Shown: positions 20,982 through 30,810 of the stretch, piece by piece
Numbering within the stretch: the first letter of the stretch is position 1
Layout of the letters: each line of letters starts with the position of its first letter
Made by a program: the position numbers and the translations under genes
Notes under the pieces: model-generated
Database searches by the model: none
Seen by the model: the letters and a program-made list of their open reading frames with translations, nothing else
What the model was told of the DNA's origin: nothing
Assembly: GCA_037178625.1 (NCBI GenBank)
Contig: CM074128.1
Coordinates: 3,472,001 to 3,536,000 of the forward strand
From: Skeletonema tropicum
Lineage: Eukaryota; Bacillariophyta; Thalassiosirophyceae; Thalassiosirales; Thalassiosiraceae
DNA length: 64,000 nucleotides
Direction of reading: 5' to 3'

Positions 20982-21224
20982 CGTATAGCTAATCTAAACC
21001 GAACGCAAAGATTCAATGGAATGCGTGGTAACGAACTGAACTCTAATTGTAGATAATGGTTTGTTGAACAAAACTTTATGCATACAATATCATAAGCGGC
21101 ATCAAGACAAGAAAATTTAATGAAATGCGTGGTATTAAACAAAACTCTAATAATTGTGGTTTGTTGAACAAAACTTTCTGCATATCGTGAGTGCCATCAA
21201 CACAAGTTCACCTGGTATCTATGC
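20982..21224. other. Convergent 3' region with short direct repeat
   Basis: Between two convergent genes. It contains two imperfect copies of a unit of about 50 bp (AATGCGTGGTA...GGTTTGTTGAACAAAACTTT at 21018-21077 and 21121-21177). No gene. Confidence 0.5.
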
Positions 21225-22634
21225 TTAGCGTGAAGGAGCCATATCAGCAATGTTCGACTGAATCGCCTCCTCCGCTTCTTGCCCTTGCCCGGCCCAGCTA
21301 ACAATTTCGTCACACCATCCACCAATCTTATCACAGAAGCCCTGCATGGGAAGAATTGTGAATGGCTCCTCCAATTGGGTAGCAAGCTCCTCGATTCCGA
21401 ATAGAGACACTGAGATAAATGCAGTTGCTGGAATCATAGCGATGTGGTTCCATGAATCACCGAATTGACCATATAAAGCGAATGGAAGAAGGAGCAACCA
21501 TGTGGAAAGGAAACGAGCAGTGTGACGAGAGTAAAAGAGAGGAATTGGTGATGAAAGAAGACGTTCACTGCCTCCCAAAGTATCCTCAAAGATAGAGAGA
21601 TTCTTGTTGAGTTCATCCTTTCTTAAAAAGTGCATTGGGAGCTTTTCAATTGCAACAGAAAGATCGTAGAGAGCGCGGTTGGGACGATGGGCAGCACTGA
21701 TGATAGCTTCTGCTTGCTCTGGTGTCAGACGAGACTTCATCTCGGCAATGTAATCTTCCTCATCTTCATCGGGAGGAGACAAGTGACGCTTCATGGAGCG
21801 CACAAATGCCCATGTCATAAGACTAACTTGTCCAAGAAGGTATTGACGTTCAGCGGGATCGATTGGCGCCGCCTTTGATGAGGGAGCTCCCATAAATTCA
21901 GTAGTATCCCATGGATCAGTCTCATGACCATACCAAGCAGTGGCCATACGGTTAAGATCACGAGTGTGGTTAATGTTCAATCCCCAGAACTTACGTGCTT
22001 CATCCCAACGCTTGTAGGAATTGTTGGTACGGAAAGCTACAGACGGAAAAATATCGACATTAGATAGCCATTTTTCGAATGATTGAATCGCAAATCAAAA
22101 TTGATGCATTAATAATAAAGAATTTTGGACCAACTTACCAAGAAGCAAACCCAAAGAAGGAGATAGAGTTGTAAAAGCTTGCAATGGAAGACCAATAACC
22201 TTAGCCCACTCTCCTTGGATAATTGGATCATGTGTTACTCCGGCCAAATCCTCGTATCCCCCAACAAGCATATTCCATGCACAAACGAAGACAGCCACAG
22301 AAGTAGTGGCAACAACCTCCTTTCCTACATTTTTGTAAATTCCAGAATTGAAGAGTGTTGAGAGATTGTTCACAAAACGATCAGGCGAACGATGCTTCAC
22401 CCATTGTTCATGGGTGTACACAGTCCGACGATATTTACGACTTCCCTCTCCGTAAAGGTCGGTAGCAGGTGCAGAAGGATCGGTGGGTGGGCCCATGAAA
22501 AGCGCAGATTTTTGGGGCATTTGTTGAGTGGACGATGGCTTGATGGCGAGAGGAGTTGGGTTTGTGGAGAACGCCTCACATGTTGGTGCGGCTGCAGCCA
22601 GCACGGCTAGGGCGGCCATACAGCGGAAGAGCAT
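21225..22634 (-). CDS. Bestrophin-family channel, plastid/thylakoid-targeted (copy 1, with intron)
   Basis: Two exons: 22634-22139 and 22036-21225, with a 102-nt intron (22138-22037, GTAAGT...CTGTAG) joining LLL-A-FRTNNSY in phase; 435 residues. A signal peptide ends APTCEA before FSTNPTP (plastid motif). Then GEGSRKYRRTVYTHEQWVKHRS, several membrane helices, FRTNNSYKRWDEARKFWG (the conserved bestrophin/RFP-TM arginine segment), HTRDLNRMATAWY and the C-terminal FGIEELATQLEEPFTILPMQGFCDKI, the acidic stretch typical of the family. In algae such bestrophins sit in thylakoids and are linked to bicarbonate transport for the carbon-concentrating mechanism; that role is inferred here. It differs from its neighbour by a short insert after WYGHETDPW and a longer C-terminus. 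Confidence 0.9.
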
Positions 22635-22760
22635 GGTGATGTAAATGTAGTTGGGAATAATGGATTGATCGACAAGCCGACAAGAGTTGAGAGCGAAAGA
22701 ACAAGCGCTTGTATGTACATACCAATGTACGGAGGCATCGGCAGGATGGAGGCTCCACTT

Positions 22761-22766
22761 ACGTCA
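22761..22766. promoter_or_regulatory. CRE half-site ACGTCA
   Basis: Half-site in the same intergenic region, 127 bp from the copy-1 start. A single hexamer is weak evidence alone; it gains weight from the full site 154 bp away. Confidence 0.35.
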
Positions 22767-22919
22767 CAGATTCTAAGGAATAAAACTGCGTAAATTACAA
22801 AGAACAAATATATAAAAATAAAAAAGAACATCCATCAGTTTGAGATCGCATGTATTTCTATTGAATCAAAGTTTTATTGCATCGGTGATTGTTTTGGATA
22901 CATTTTTCAGTAGTCCTAG

Positions 22920-22927
22920 TGACGTCA
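22920..22927. promoter_or_regulatory. Palindromic CRE-like site TGACGTCA
   Basis: Exact 8-bp palindrome 138 bp upstream of the copy-2 bestrophin start. It is a bZIP (CREB/ATF-type) target sequence. Confidence 0.5.
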
Positions 22928-23064
22928 TCGTTACGTCGTTCTTAAGACAGAAAGTGGAAAGTGCTACCAAACACTTCCTCATCTCCATGATCTTCCGTCC
23001 TACGCCTCTACTTACACAACAGCCGATCAGAACCGATCATAAATCTCTACCGACAACACCCAAC

Positions 23065-24249
23065 ATGAAGCTCCTTTCCTCCCTCCTTCTATTGGCGTTG
23101 TCGTCTACCCAAACGGCGGCATTCGCTCCTGCCAACAACCATGCTGCTGTTAAATCAGTTGCTCCCGACACATCACTCCAAATGGGCCCACCAACTTCGG
23201 AATCTCTCCTCGCAGAAACGTACGGAGAAGGAAGCCGTAAATACCGTCGTACAGTTTACACTCACAATGAATGGGTAAAGCACCGTTCTTCCGATAGGTT
23301 CATCCGTAACATCAGCTCTATGATCAATAGTGGAGTTTACAAGTCGCTTGGAAGAGAGGTTTTCGCCACCACTGCCATCGCTACCTTCGTAGTTGTATAC
23401 AACGCGCTCACTGGCGGATACACCGACTTCAGTGGAGTGCAACACGAAGCTGTCATCACCGCTCTCCCTCAATTGACTCTTCCACTCACTCCCTTCACCC
23501 TTCTCTCACCATCGTTGGGTCTTCTCCTCGTTTTCCGTACCAACTCTTCCTACGGACGCTGGGACGAAGCACGTAAATTCTGGGGATTGAACATCAACCA
23601 CACTCGTGATCTTAACCGTATGGCCACTGCTTGGTATGGTCACGATGGCATCCCTGTTGATCCTGCTGTCCGCGCAGAACACTTGCGTCAGGTTAGTCTT
23701 ATGACATGGGCATTTGTGCGCTCCATGAAGCGTCACTTGTCTCCCCCAGCAGAGGATGAGGAAGCCTATGTTGAAGAACTCAACGCTAGACTTGCACCTG
23801 AACAAGCAGAGGCCATGATTAGTGCCGCCCATCGTCCCAACCGCGCTCTCTACGATCTTTCTGTTGCCATCGATAGGTTACCAATGCACTTCATGAGAAA
23901 GAATGAAATCAACAAGAATCTCTCCATCTTTGAGGATACTTTGGGAGGCAGTGAACGTCTTCTTTCATCACCAGTTCCTCTCTTTTACTCTCGTCACACT
24001 GCTCGTTTCCTTTCCACATGGTTGCTCCTTCTTCCATTCGCAATGTATGAGCCTTTCAAGGGATCATGGAACCACGTTATGGAAATTCCTGCTATAGCTT
24101 TGGCTTCATTGTTCTTGTTCGGAATTGAGGAGCTTGCCACCCAATTGGAGGAGCCTTTCACAATTCTTCCTATGCAAGGATTCTGCGACAAGATTGGTGC
24201 CAACTGTGATGAAATTGTTGGCTGGAGGGGACAGGGTCTTGATGAATAA
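23065..24249 (+). CDS. Bestrophin-family channel, plastid/thylakoid-targeted (copy 2, intronless)
   Basis: 394 residues from the ATG at 23065; the frame is open further upstream to 22840, but this start gives the signal peptide MKLLSSLLLLALSSTQTAA followed by FAPANN, a textbook ASAFAP-like plastid site. It shares long identical blocks with copy 1 (YGEGSRKYRRTVYTH, WDEARKFWGLNINHTRDLNR, NLSIFEDTLGGSERLLSSP, EELATQLEEPFTILPMQ). It lacks the intron found in copy 1 at LLL|FRTN. The inverted arrangement suggests duplication with later intron loss, or an RNA-mediated step. Probable anion/bicarbonate channel of the thylakoid membrane; function inferred from algal homologues. Confidence 0.9.
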   Translation: MKLLSSLLLLALSSTQTAAFAPANNHAAVKSVAPDTSLQMGPPTSESLLAETYGEGSRKYRRTVYTHNEWVKHRSSDRFIRNISSMINSGVYKSLGREVFATTAIATFVVVYNALTGGYTDFSGVQHEAVITALPQLTLPLTPFTLLSPSLGLLLVFRTNSSYGRWDEARKFWGLNINHTRDLNRMATAWYGHDGIPVDPAVRAEHLRQVSLMTWAFVRSMKRHLSPPAEDEEAYVEELNARLAPEQAEAMISAAHRPNRALYDLSVAIDRLPMHFMRKNEINKNLSIFEDTLGGSERLLSSPVPLFYSRHTARFLSTWLLLLPFAMYEPFKGSWNHVMEIPAIALASLFLFGIEELATQLEEPFTILPMQGFCDKIGANCDEIVGWRGQGLDE

Positions 24250-24367
24250 GCGAAGCGACATGTATGATGGATCGGATCACCTCTACAATGAATTTTGAGT
24301 CTAAATTTTTAGGGCAATAACAAACTAGATGCAGTATTATTTTGTTCAGCGATGTTTATTGAGCAGG

Positions 24368-24691
24368 TTAACACATTAGGATTGGATCAATTTGGGTGTC
24401 AACAGTCTTGAAGTTGTAATACATGACTTCACATGGTGCATTGCTCTGGTCAAAACTTCCTCGAATCCCACAGTCTCTCAGCGTGAGGTGGCCGTCGCGA
24501 AGCTCATTCTTTTCTTCAAAGTTATTCTTGCATATTACAATGCCAGTAATTGATCCATGATGTTGTTTTACGATGTCTTTGAGCGTTTGTATCGAGGTGG
24601 ATGTAGGCAGAGTTCTAATGAAATCCATGTGGGACCAATCGATGAGTTTCATGCTGAGAGTGACGTATTCTTCTGGGCTGTCGACATTCAT
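24368..24691 (-). CDS. Small ubiquitin-like-fold protein
   Basis: 107 residues. A beta-grasp-like pattern is visible: VTLSMKLIDWSHMDFIRTLPTSTSIQTLKDIVKQHHG, then ITGIVICKNNFEEKNELRDGHLTLRDCGIRG and a final strand CEVMYYNFKT with DPIL near the end. This resembles small single-domain ubiquitin-like proteins of ciliated protists; the resemblance is from memory of patterns, not a search. No C-terminal diglycine, so conjugation is unlikely. Sits tail-to-tail with the copy-2 bestrophin. Confidence 0.6.
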   Translation of the reverse strand: MNVDSPEEYVTLSMKLIDWSHMDFIRTLPTSTSIQTLKDIVKQHHGSITGIVICKNNFEEKNELRDGHLTLRDCGIRGSFDQSNAPCEVMYYNFKTVDTQIDPILMC

Positions 24692-24927
24692 GTCGAGATA
24701 TATTCAGATGTCAAGGGAATACCTCTGCTGCAGCAATAACAGAAAATCGATAAAGCAGTGGAGAAGTGCAGAGTGGAAAATAGTAATCAAGAGCTTTGAA
24801 CCAGCAACTTGGTCGGCCTGTCTGGGAAGGAAAAAGCAAAAAAGTGACCTATAGAAAATTTTAAATCGCGATTAAAATATTAGTCATCGAAGCAAAATCA
24901 ACCATCTACACAATCCTATCAGCCAAC

Positions 24928-25106
24928 GTGTCATCCCTTCATCATTTTCGTTATCTCGTCTCCACTCTCTCTTCAAACAGCAACGGGAACAGAACAGCAA
25001 TATCGACCGCAATCAGCAAGCATGTCATCCCTTCATCTTTTCCGTTATCTCGTCCCCACTCTCTTACTCTTCAATACAGCAACGGGAACAGAACAGCAAT
25101 GCCACG
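24928..25106 (+). repeat. 94-bp tandem duplication of a gene's 5' end
   Basis: The start region at 25022 (ATGTCATCCCTTCAT..GCAACGGGAACAGAACAGCAAT) is preceded by a near copy at 24928, exactly 94 bp upstream. Because 94 is not a multiple of three, the upstream ATG opens a 60-codon frame (24928-25110) that overlaps the true gene in another frame. Confidence 0.8.
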
Positions 25107-25840
25107 ATGACTGTAGATCAGTTCCTCGCATTGTTGGTCCCACGCGTCCGTCTGATGAAATGGACGCTTTGGGCAATCCCATTCCGCGTCCAACACGACC
25201 TCACCCGTATCACGTGGCATCGACAGAAGAGTATGACTTTCCTCGTTTTTGTGAGTTGGGCTGTACCTATTTCTTTGTTTCTTCGGGGGCTTCAATGCCT
25301 CGTTCCCGGTGGCTTAGTGACAAATCTACCCTCGACCGGTGCATGGATCAATGCGATGACACTTTCGCTTCTTATAACGTGACAGTAGGGTACAATGACG
25401 TTCTGGAGACGGCCCGATATGAGTGCCGTGACGGTTGTCAAATTGGTTTGCTAAGGTGTCAGCCGGGCTATTATTGCGTACAAGCCTCTCCCTCCGAAAC
25501 AAAGAGTCATTCTGGTGGTGACATGTTGCCTTGCCCTGCTGGAACTTTCCGAGGTGTTGCGTACGACCAGGTCGAGACATGTCAAAACTGTCCGCCGAAT
25601 CATTTTCGAGAAGATATCAAAGGAAAGAGCCTATCTAGTTGTAGCAAATGTCCTGCAAACACATCCTCTCCTCAGCGAAGCATTTCGGTTAAAGACTGTC
25701 TCCGCTGCCCCGCTGGTACAATGTCCAGCGCAGGGACTTCCTGCAAATGCATCACTCCTCAAGCGTGCGATGCAAACCAATTGCCTTTCCCGGCCGATGC
25801 AGAAAAGAAAGACAGTGTGCCATATATAGGTCGATGGTAG
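25022..25840 (+). CDS. Secreted cysteine-rich protein with ephrin-receptor/TNFR-like Cys modules
   Basis: 272 residues. Signal peptide MSSLHLFRYLVPTLLLFNTATG, then a Cys-rich ectodomain with no membrane segment. Residues about 145-245 show repeated GCC2/GCC3-type (Ephrin_rec_like) modules: CPAGTFRGVAYDQVETCQNCPPNHF, SSCSKCPANTSSPQRSISVKDCLRCPAGTMSSAGTSC. N-terminal half: HDDCRSVP, RFCELGCTYFF, DRCMDQCDD. One potential N-glycosylation site (SYNVT) and another in PANTSS. Likely extracellular or cell-wall associated; function unknown. An upstream partly duplicated start (24928) may act as an upstream open frame that lowers translation. Confidence 0.8.
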   Translation: MSSLHLFRYLVPTLLLFNTATGTEQQCHDDCRSVPRIVGPTRPSDEMDALGNPIPRPTRPHPYHVASTEEYDFPRFCELGCTYFFVSSGASMPRSRWLSDKSTLDRCMDQCDDTFASYNVTVGYNDVLETARYECRDGCQIGLLRCQPGYYCVQASPSETKSHSGGDMLPCPAGTFRGVAYDQVETCQNCPPNHFREDIKGKSLSSCSKCPANTSSPQRSISVKDCLRCPAGTMSSAGTSCKCITPQACDANQLPFPADAEKKDSVPYIGRW

Positions 25841-25849
25841 CGCTTTATT

Positions 25850-26856
25850 TTAAGAAACTTCGATGGAATCGATGCCTGTAAATTTTACAGTGCGTAAATC
25901 TTTGAACTGGAGATAGAGAATGAGTGTAAATAGATAAGCTCAAAAGGTACAAAAAAATGAAAGAAACATTCTTTGATCTTCTTTGATTGTTGGAACATAC
26001 TTACCGTGAGTGACGACTCTAATCCTTCCTTTCTTGCCGCAAAGTGCTCATCAAAATTAGTCATTGAGTGGAGACTGACTCCTACTTTCATTCCTTCCAT
26101 TAATCGTTGTTCCGCGGCAACAATATGCTCGGCGTCATGCAAGCAAGCTGAGAAGGTGTCTGCACTTCCACAGAGTACACCGTCACCATCTCCAAAGATG
26201 ATATCTCCAGGGTTCACATTTACGCCAGCACATTGCACAGGGCTTGCATCAACTCCTTCTCCTACATGTTGCACTGTACCAGCATAAGGAGTGATCTTGG
26301 TAGAGTATGCAAAGCACTCCAATTCAGTAACATCACGGATGGGTCCATCCACCACAATTCCACTGACACCCCTCCTCATAGCTTCGGTTGTGAATAGGCT
26401 TCCGGCAACTGCCCTCGTCGAACCTCCAGTATTTACAACAAGCACATCTCCCGCAGAAAGCTCAGTCAGTGCAGAAAGAACGGCAAGGAAGTCGTTTGGG
26501 CGTGGCAACTGAACAGTTCTAGCAACTCCAACCATTACGCCTCCTGACTGCTTTGGTGCGTGTCGTAATTTCATTGCGTCTGTGTCCATCAAGTTCAGTC
26601 CTTCGTATGCCTTTAAATCAGGATCATCGCTAGTGGATAAAGTGTGTCTATTGCCCTTGTCTGCGTCGCAAAGTGGACCCGACGCCAGTTTTTGCAGTCG
26701 TTTGATGATGTCTTTGACATGATGACCTTGCGGATGTGCTGCAGGCTTCGCCTTGCCTGCGCCACGCCCTAGTGCAGCTAGATGAACAGATGCTGATCTG
26801 AATTGAAATGTGGCATGCCGCAGCGCGGATGATCCTGGTAGGCGCGTGATCAACAT
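25850..26856 (-). CDS. RraA-family protein (HMG/CHA aldolase-like), probable mitochondrial presequence
   Basis: Exon 1 is 26856-26005 (start MLITRLPGS; the frame is open to 26910). A 98-nt intron (26004-25907, GTAAGT...CTCCAG) leads to a 19-codon last exon (25906-25850, FKDLRTVKFTG...). Without splicing the frame would run on into an unlikely hydrophobic tail. The N-terminus is Arg/Ser-rich without acids (LRHATFQFRSASVHL), like a mitochondrial targeting peptide. The RraA core has VVNTGGSTRAVAGSLFTTEAMRRGVSGIVVDGPIRD and GVNVNPGDIIFGDGDGV; the R-D pair matches the metal and substrate site of 4-hydroxy-4-methyl-2-oxoglutarate aldolase/oxaloacetate decarboxylase relatives. The N-terminal insert before GVMVGVARTV is longer than in bacterial proteins. 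Confidence 0.85.
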
Positions 26857-27082
26857 CTTGAAAGCTGCTAAAATTATTCGACCTCTTTCATGGTCACTGG
26901 TCACGATCACTATCTTTTTGTGTTGGTGTGTGTATTGCGTGTTGTTCGCGTGTTGATGTTTCGAGTTTCAGGTTCAGGATACATAGAAGATACACCCCTT
27001 TGAGCATTTCCAATATAAAAACTTTTACCCTACAATAAAAATCTAGCAAGCTCGAAGTAAATAGAAATGCTTCTATGAAGTA

Positions 27083-27404
27083 AGGCGCCGCGGTCGCTCG
27101 CTTAACGGTACTGCTTTTTTGACGAAAAATACACCTCCACCATGGCGCTCATCTAGCTATATAACTATCCGACACTCGTAGCTATGAATGTAATGCCTCC
27201 GGGAGTCTCACTGTTATTAATTATATTAGCCCCCCGCCCCTGCTAATTGCTGCCGCCGTCTATCGCCAGCAAGCTATCGTGCATTTATATATATATTTTG
27301 CATAATTTATATATAATGTCGGATAGTTAGCTAGATGAGCGCCATGGTGGAGGTGTCATTTTTCGTGGTCAAAAAATTTTAGCGATCAAGCGACCGCGGC
27401 GCCT
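27083..27404. mobile_element. MITE-like foldback element with TA target duplication
   Basis: Imperfect terminal inverted repeats of about 90 bp start with AGGCGCCGCGGTCGCT and share ACACCTCCACCATGGCGCTC and CTATCCGACA at their inner ends. The 322-bp element is flanked by TA on both sides (27081-27082, 27405-27406), as for Tc1/mariner-type insertions. The middle is short and AT-rich, without coding capacity, so it would need a transposase from elsewhere. Confidence 0.75.
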
Positions 27405-27663
27405 TAAATAAATACAAACGCCTTAACACCCAAGGATAGTTCGTCCTATGTGCATTCATTCAATCAGCGGTGTATTGTAGCATCTATCTTGCCTGGGTAA
27501 AATTAAGCAAAACAAGTTAATCATCTCTAGATGTATCAAACATAGTAACTACTAAGTTAATAACACTGTCAGTTTATATACTGAAAACAGATTTGCTCAG
27601 ACGTCTTGTGAAGAAAACAGCCTCAATGACAAAGACTTGTGACCTGAAATGATATAGATCAGT

Positions 27664-28368
27664 TCAGCAATCATCGTCATCGACAACATCAAGAACAGCT
27701 TCGCCCATTGCTGTGTTCAGTCCAGTCTGCTGTGTACGCGATATTTCCCAATCTTCTTCCAAGACCACATAGTCGTCTTGAATGGATTCAAATGCATCTT
27801 CAAAGTCATGACTACTACTATAGTAGTTGTAGTTGCAGTTTCCAAACTCAGTGACACCTGCTTGCAAGTCGTAATCATATTGCAAGGCTTCACATTCAGG
27901 GCGTGCCATTTCAAGCTCATCAAGCTCTTCTCTGTCTTGACTGGTCACCGAGTTTGGCGTCATGTGTAGATTGTCTTCATCGTAATCTTCATTGTATGTG
28001 TATGCATCTGGATACTCTAATTGTTTTGACAGATCTGCTCGAGTGATATTCAACCTATTTCCACTATGATCTACATTGTCCCGCGGACACGCACTTAAGC
28101 ATCTGTGCTGGCCATGATTTTGCTGAAATGCATACGAAGTTGTTGTGAGTGGACGCTGCCATGATCTTGTCAACATCAACGTTGGACATTTACGAGAGCA
28201 AAACGAAGACGGAACCGGAACAATGACTATGCGATTGAAGAAACGAATGCAGCTCGCAAATGCAAATTCTGCCTTGAGAGAGCTTGAGAAAGCCATTATA
28301 ATGATGGAGAGTGTCAAGAAGAGGTTTTGGAGGTTAAATAATGGAGCTACTTTCCACTTATGCCGCAC
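27664..28368 (-). CDS. Acidic protein of unknown function, parent of a degenerate copy
   Basis: Up to 234 residues, or 209 from the internal ATG at 28293 (MAFSSSL). Hydrophobic and basic N-terminal part, then a Tyr/Asp/Glu-rich C-terminal half (YTYNEDYDEDNLHMTPNS, EELDELEMARPECEALQYDYD, SIQDDYVVLEEDWE, VLDVVDDDDC). No recognised domain. It lies next to an HSF gene in an inverted duplication; the partner copy at about 45.95-46.44 kb is broken by stops. The intact frame only in this copy suggests the protein is made, but this is the weakest gene of the block. Confidence 0.5.
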   Translation of the reverse strand: MRHKWKVAPLFNLQNLFLTLSIIIMAFSSSLKAEFAFASCIRFFNRIVIVPVPSSFCSRKCPTLMLTRSWQRPLTTTSYAFQQNHGQHRCLSACPRDNVDHSGNRLNITRADLSKQLEYPDAYTYNEDYDEDNLHMTPNSVTSQDREELDELEMARPECEALQYDYDLQAGVTEFGNCNYNYYSSSHDFEDAFESIQDDYVVLEEDWEISRTQQTGLNTAMGEAVLDVVDDDDC

Positions 28369-28817
28369 CTCCTACTACTCGGGGTTCGGGTTCGGGGTTC
28401 TCTTTTTTCATTATTCGCCTATGAATCATACGTAACAAAACACTTTATGTGTAAATATGATACCAAAAATTATGGTACTGCTAATTCCTATGTACAAGTA
28501 GAGCTCCCTTCTCCTGAGCCAAGAGATGAGAACCGGCAAATGCAATGGCAGTAAAGAGTAAAGAGTGGCAAGAAGTACGATGGAATGGAGTGGCCATGAT
28601 AAATGATCTATTTCAAGTAAGGAAAAAATTGATGACCTCGCTAGTGTTAAATTATTTGAGTTGTAACAAGATCCTTCTGCCTCTCGTAGAGTTGAGATGT
28701 CAGACTTTTATGGATGAATCAAAAAATGTTCCTGGATAGGAGTTGGTGATGTACAGTATGTAATATTTTGACCAAAATCATGATCGAAATTGTGTGTTCA
28801 CCCTTGCGTAAGACAAT
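28369..28817. other. Intergenic region inside inverted duplication A
   Basis: 3' flank of the HSF gene plus upstream region of the acidic-protein gene. It contains a GGGTTCGGGTTCGGGGTT run at 28381. The HSF-proximal half is conserved in copy B, the other half is not. Confidence 0.5.
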
Positions 28818-30012
28818 CTATCTAGGTCGTCTCAGGTCGCTGATGGGAGGGGTACCATTTAGTTGTCTTTTGGCCAATTGCAGAGCTCCCCAAGCGTCGA
28901 TCGTTGGATCTTCATTCATGATTGATGCTGCAAGATTCACTTCCTCTGCAGATCGCCCAATATTTCCAATAGCCGCACTTGGTTGTCCGACAGTATTTAC
29001 AGTACTATGGCCTCGATTGGCTTGGAGTGCCGCTACCATTGAAGCTGTTACAGAAGGCCTTTGGGTCACCTCGCCGCTTCTATTGTTATTGTATACCAAT
29101 CCTGGTCCTGGTACGGTCCAGTTCAATCCATTGTTGAGATAATTGGAATGTGGCAGCTGCATTTGCATGCTGAGTCCATAATTCATCGGCAAGCCAGGGT
29201 TGACTCTTCTGTCAAGCATATTGTATGTCCCGCCATGGTCCAGGTTACTCAAGATACTATTATCACCGCCATAAATATGGCGATTACTCTGAAGAAAGTG
29301 GTTGGACACAACATCTCCTGCATTAGGGTTAGGGAGTATATTGTCTCTGTATCCTTGTTGCCTGTTTGATGAGACTTTCATGGCAACTACTGAAGGAGCC
29401 GAAGTTTTCTTGGCATTGACAATTGAGCGCATAGCGAGACATTTTTCCTTGTCGCCACGAGTAAAGTTTTTGTGCTGGAATATCATCATGCCCGAAGAGA
29501 AATGCTTCTCGACTTGACGGAATCCCCACCTGTGGAGGAATAAAAGGAGTATGACAATCGTTTTGTTTTGAGTTAGGAAATAATGATAAGGGACAAGACA
29601 TCAGGTACCTCTCTTACCTGTAAAGTTTCCGGACAAAGCTCATGAACTTGCACTTGGTTTTGAAATATTTGGGCAAGACGCAGCTCTCTAAAGCCACCTT
29701 GTCACGAATGATGAATTTGTCTCCATTGGAAAGCCATTCTATAGCCTTTTGGCCATGAACGGTGACCGCATTATCGTCGGTCGTTTCAGACTCGATCAAA
29801 TCCATGAGCTGTTGCGGGAAAGTTGTTTCCTGTTGTTGAGATTGAGACTGTGCGGAGGCATCGATATCGTCGTTTTGCATTGATCTTTTCGATTTGCTAC
29901 CAGTGAGGTCGTCATTAGCTTCAGCGTCAGCAGTGCTACATCCATCTTCCTTCAGATTACCATTATCAGAAGATGATATTCCGTCGTCTGTGACGATTTT
30001 TGTGTTGGCCAT
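28818..30012 (-). CDS. Heat-shock-factor-type transcription factor (inverted duplicate copy A)
   Basis: Exons 30012-29618 and 29529-28818, joined over an 88-nt intron (29617-29530, GTAAGA...CCACAG) that falls inside the DNA-binding domain (KLYR|WGFRQ); 368 residues. Acidic, Ser-rich N-terminal tail of about 75 residues; HSF DNA-binding domain FPQQLMDLIE..AIEWLSNGDKFIIRDKVALESCVLPKYFKTKCKFMSFVRKLYRWGFRQV..FQHKNFTRGD. The recognition helix SFVRKLYRWGF differs from the usual SFVRQLNxYGF (Gln-Leu-Asn to Lys-Leu-Tyr). The C-terminal region is Asn/Gln/Met-rich. No obvious heptad trimerisation region was seen after the DBD. Diatoms have expanded this family. Confidence 0.88.
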
Positions 30013-30045
30013 GCTGCTCTTCTAGCTATGCTCTTCACATCATTG

Positions 30046-30810
30046 GCGTGGCCGAAAGTTACTGTGGCTGAGCTACTACTTGCGACTGACTCGCCGCGTG
30101 TTGCTAATCTTCGTTCGCACTCTTTGATCGAAGAGAGCTCAAATCAATGGAAGGTAGTGTGTCAATTACCACATTTTCCTCGTTGTCGTTAAAGAGTGTA
30201 AGTACAGGAAAAAAGTGTCTTGGGAGGGTCTTGGGCCTGCCTGACTCACGATCCTGCAGGTTCCTGCCGTCTGTGATCCCGGACAGAATACCGAGGAGGA
30301 TACAAATAGATTCGTGTTGTCGTAATGCTTTTCAACTTTGTCTTCTTTACTAAAATTATTAGATTTGCATGAAAATTGTCTAAATGTACCCCGAAGATAA
30401 TAGGTAGATAGATTATTTTAGTTGCTAGCCTAGAGGTATTATTGAGTCTTACTTCAGCATGAGTAGTACACCCTGCCTCTCCGTTGATTGACATCACCAT
30501 TTTGAGGCTTAGAACTGTATGATGTACTTAGCATTATTCCTACTTCGCAAGCAACCCAATATCGCTGTGACGTTCGGGGTATGTTCTCTGCTGCTACTAG
30601 TATGACCAAGACTATTGCCTACATTATAGACAAGAAGCCGTATCAGTATCAACGTGTTACATCAAAACTGCTGAAGGTAAAGATACGCGTGATTGTAGAA
30701 TGTGAAGCAGAGAAAAAAGGAAAAGGCGTTTGGTGGCGTGCAAGATAGATTTACCTCCTTCCGTCCACCTGCATATAGATTTATCTGTGCTTCAGCTCTT
30801 ATACGTCAAA
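30046..30810. other. Intergenic region
   Basis: Between the HSF promoter and the 3' end of the RING gene. Only short open stretches; nothing supported. Confidence 0.45.

Larger units (their letters stand above)
22635..23064. promoter_or_regulatory. Shared bidirectional promoter of the bestrophin pair
   Basis: 430 bp lie between the two bestrophin start codons. CRE-like sequences occur at 22761-22766 (ACGTCA) and 22920-22927 (TGACGTCA, full palindrome). TGACGT/ACGTCA motifs are the CO2/cAMP-responsive elements described for a diatom carbonic anhydrase promoter. Co-regulation by CO2 or light is inferred. Confidence 0.55.
27664..30045 (-). repeat. Inverted duplication, copy A (HSF + acidic protein)
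   Basis: The whole stretch, read on the minus strand, reappears on the plus strand at about 43.96-46.44 kb. This covers HSF exons and intron, the 3' flank (GATAGATTGTCTTACGCAAG; TCCATAAAAGTCTGACATCT) and the acidic-protein gene. Identity is high in the HSF part and lower, with indels, in the rest. Confidence 0.9.

Noticed and set aside
22840..23064. Extension of bestrophin copy 2 upstream
   Set aside because: It removes the signal peptide from the N-terminus and covers the shared promoter.
26940..27660. Coding potential in the inverted-repeat element
   Set aside because: No frame longer than about 60 codons and no transposase motif.
28145..28435. Plus-strand 96-codon frame opposite the acidic gene
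   Set aside because: Shadow frame; no features of its own.
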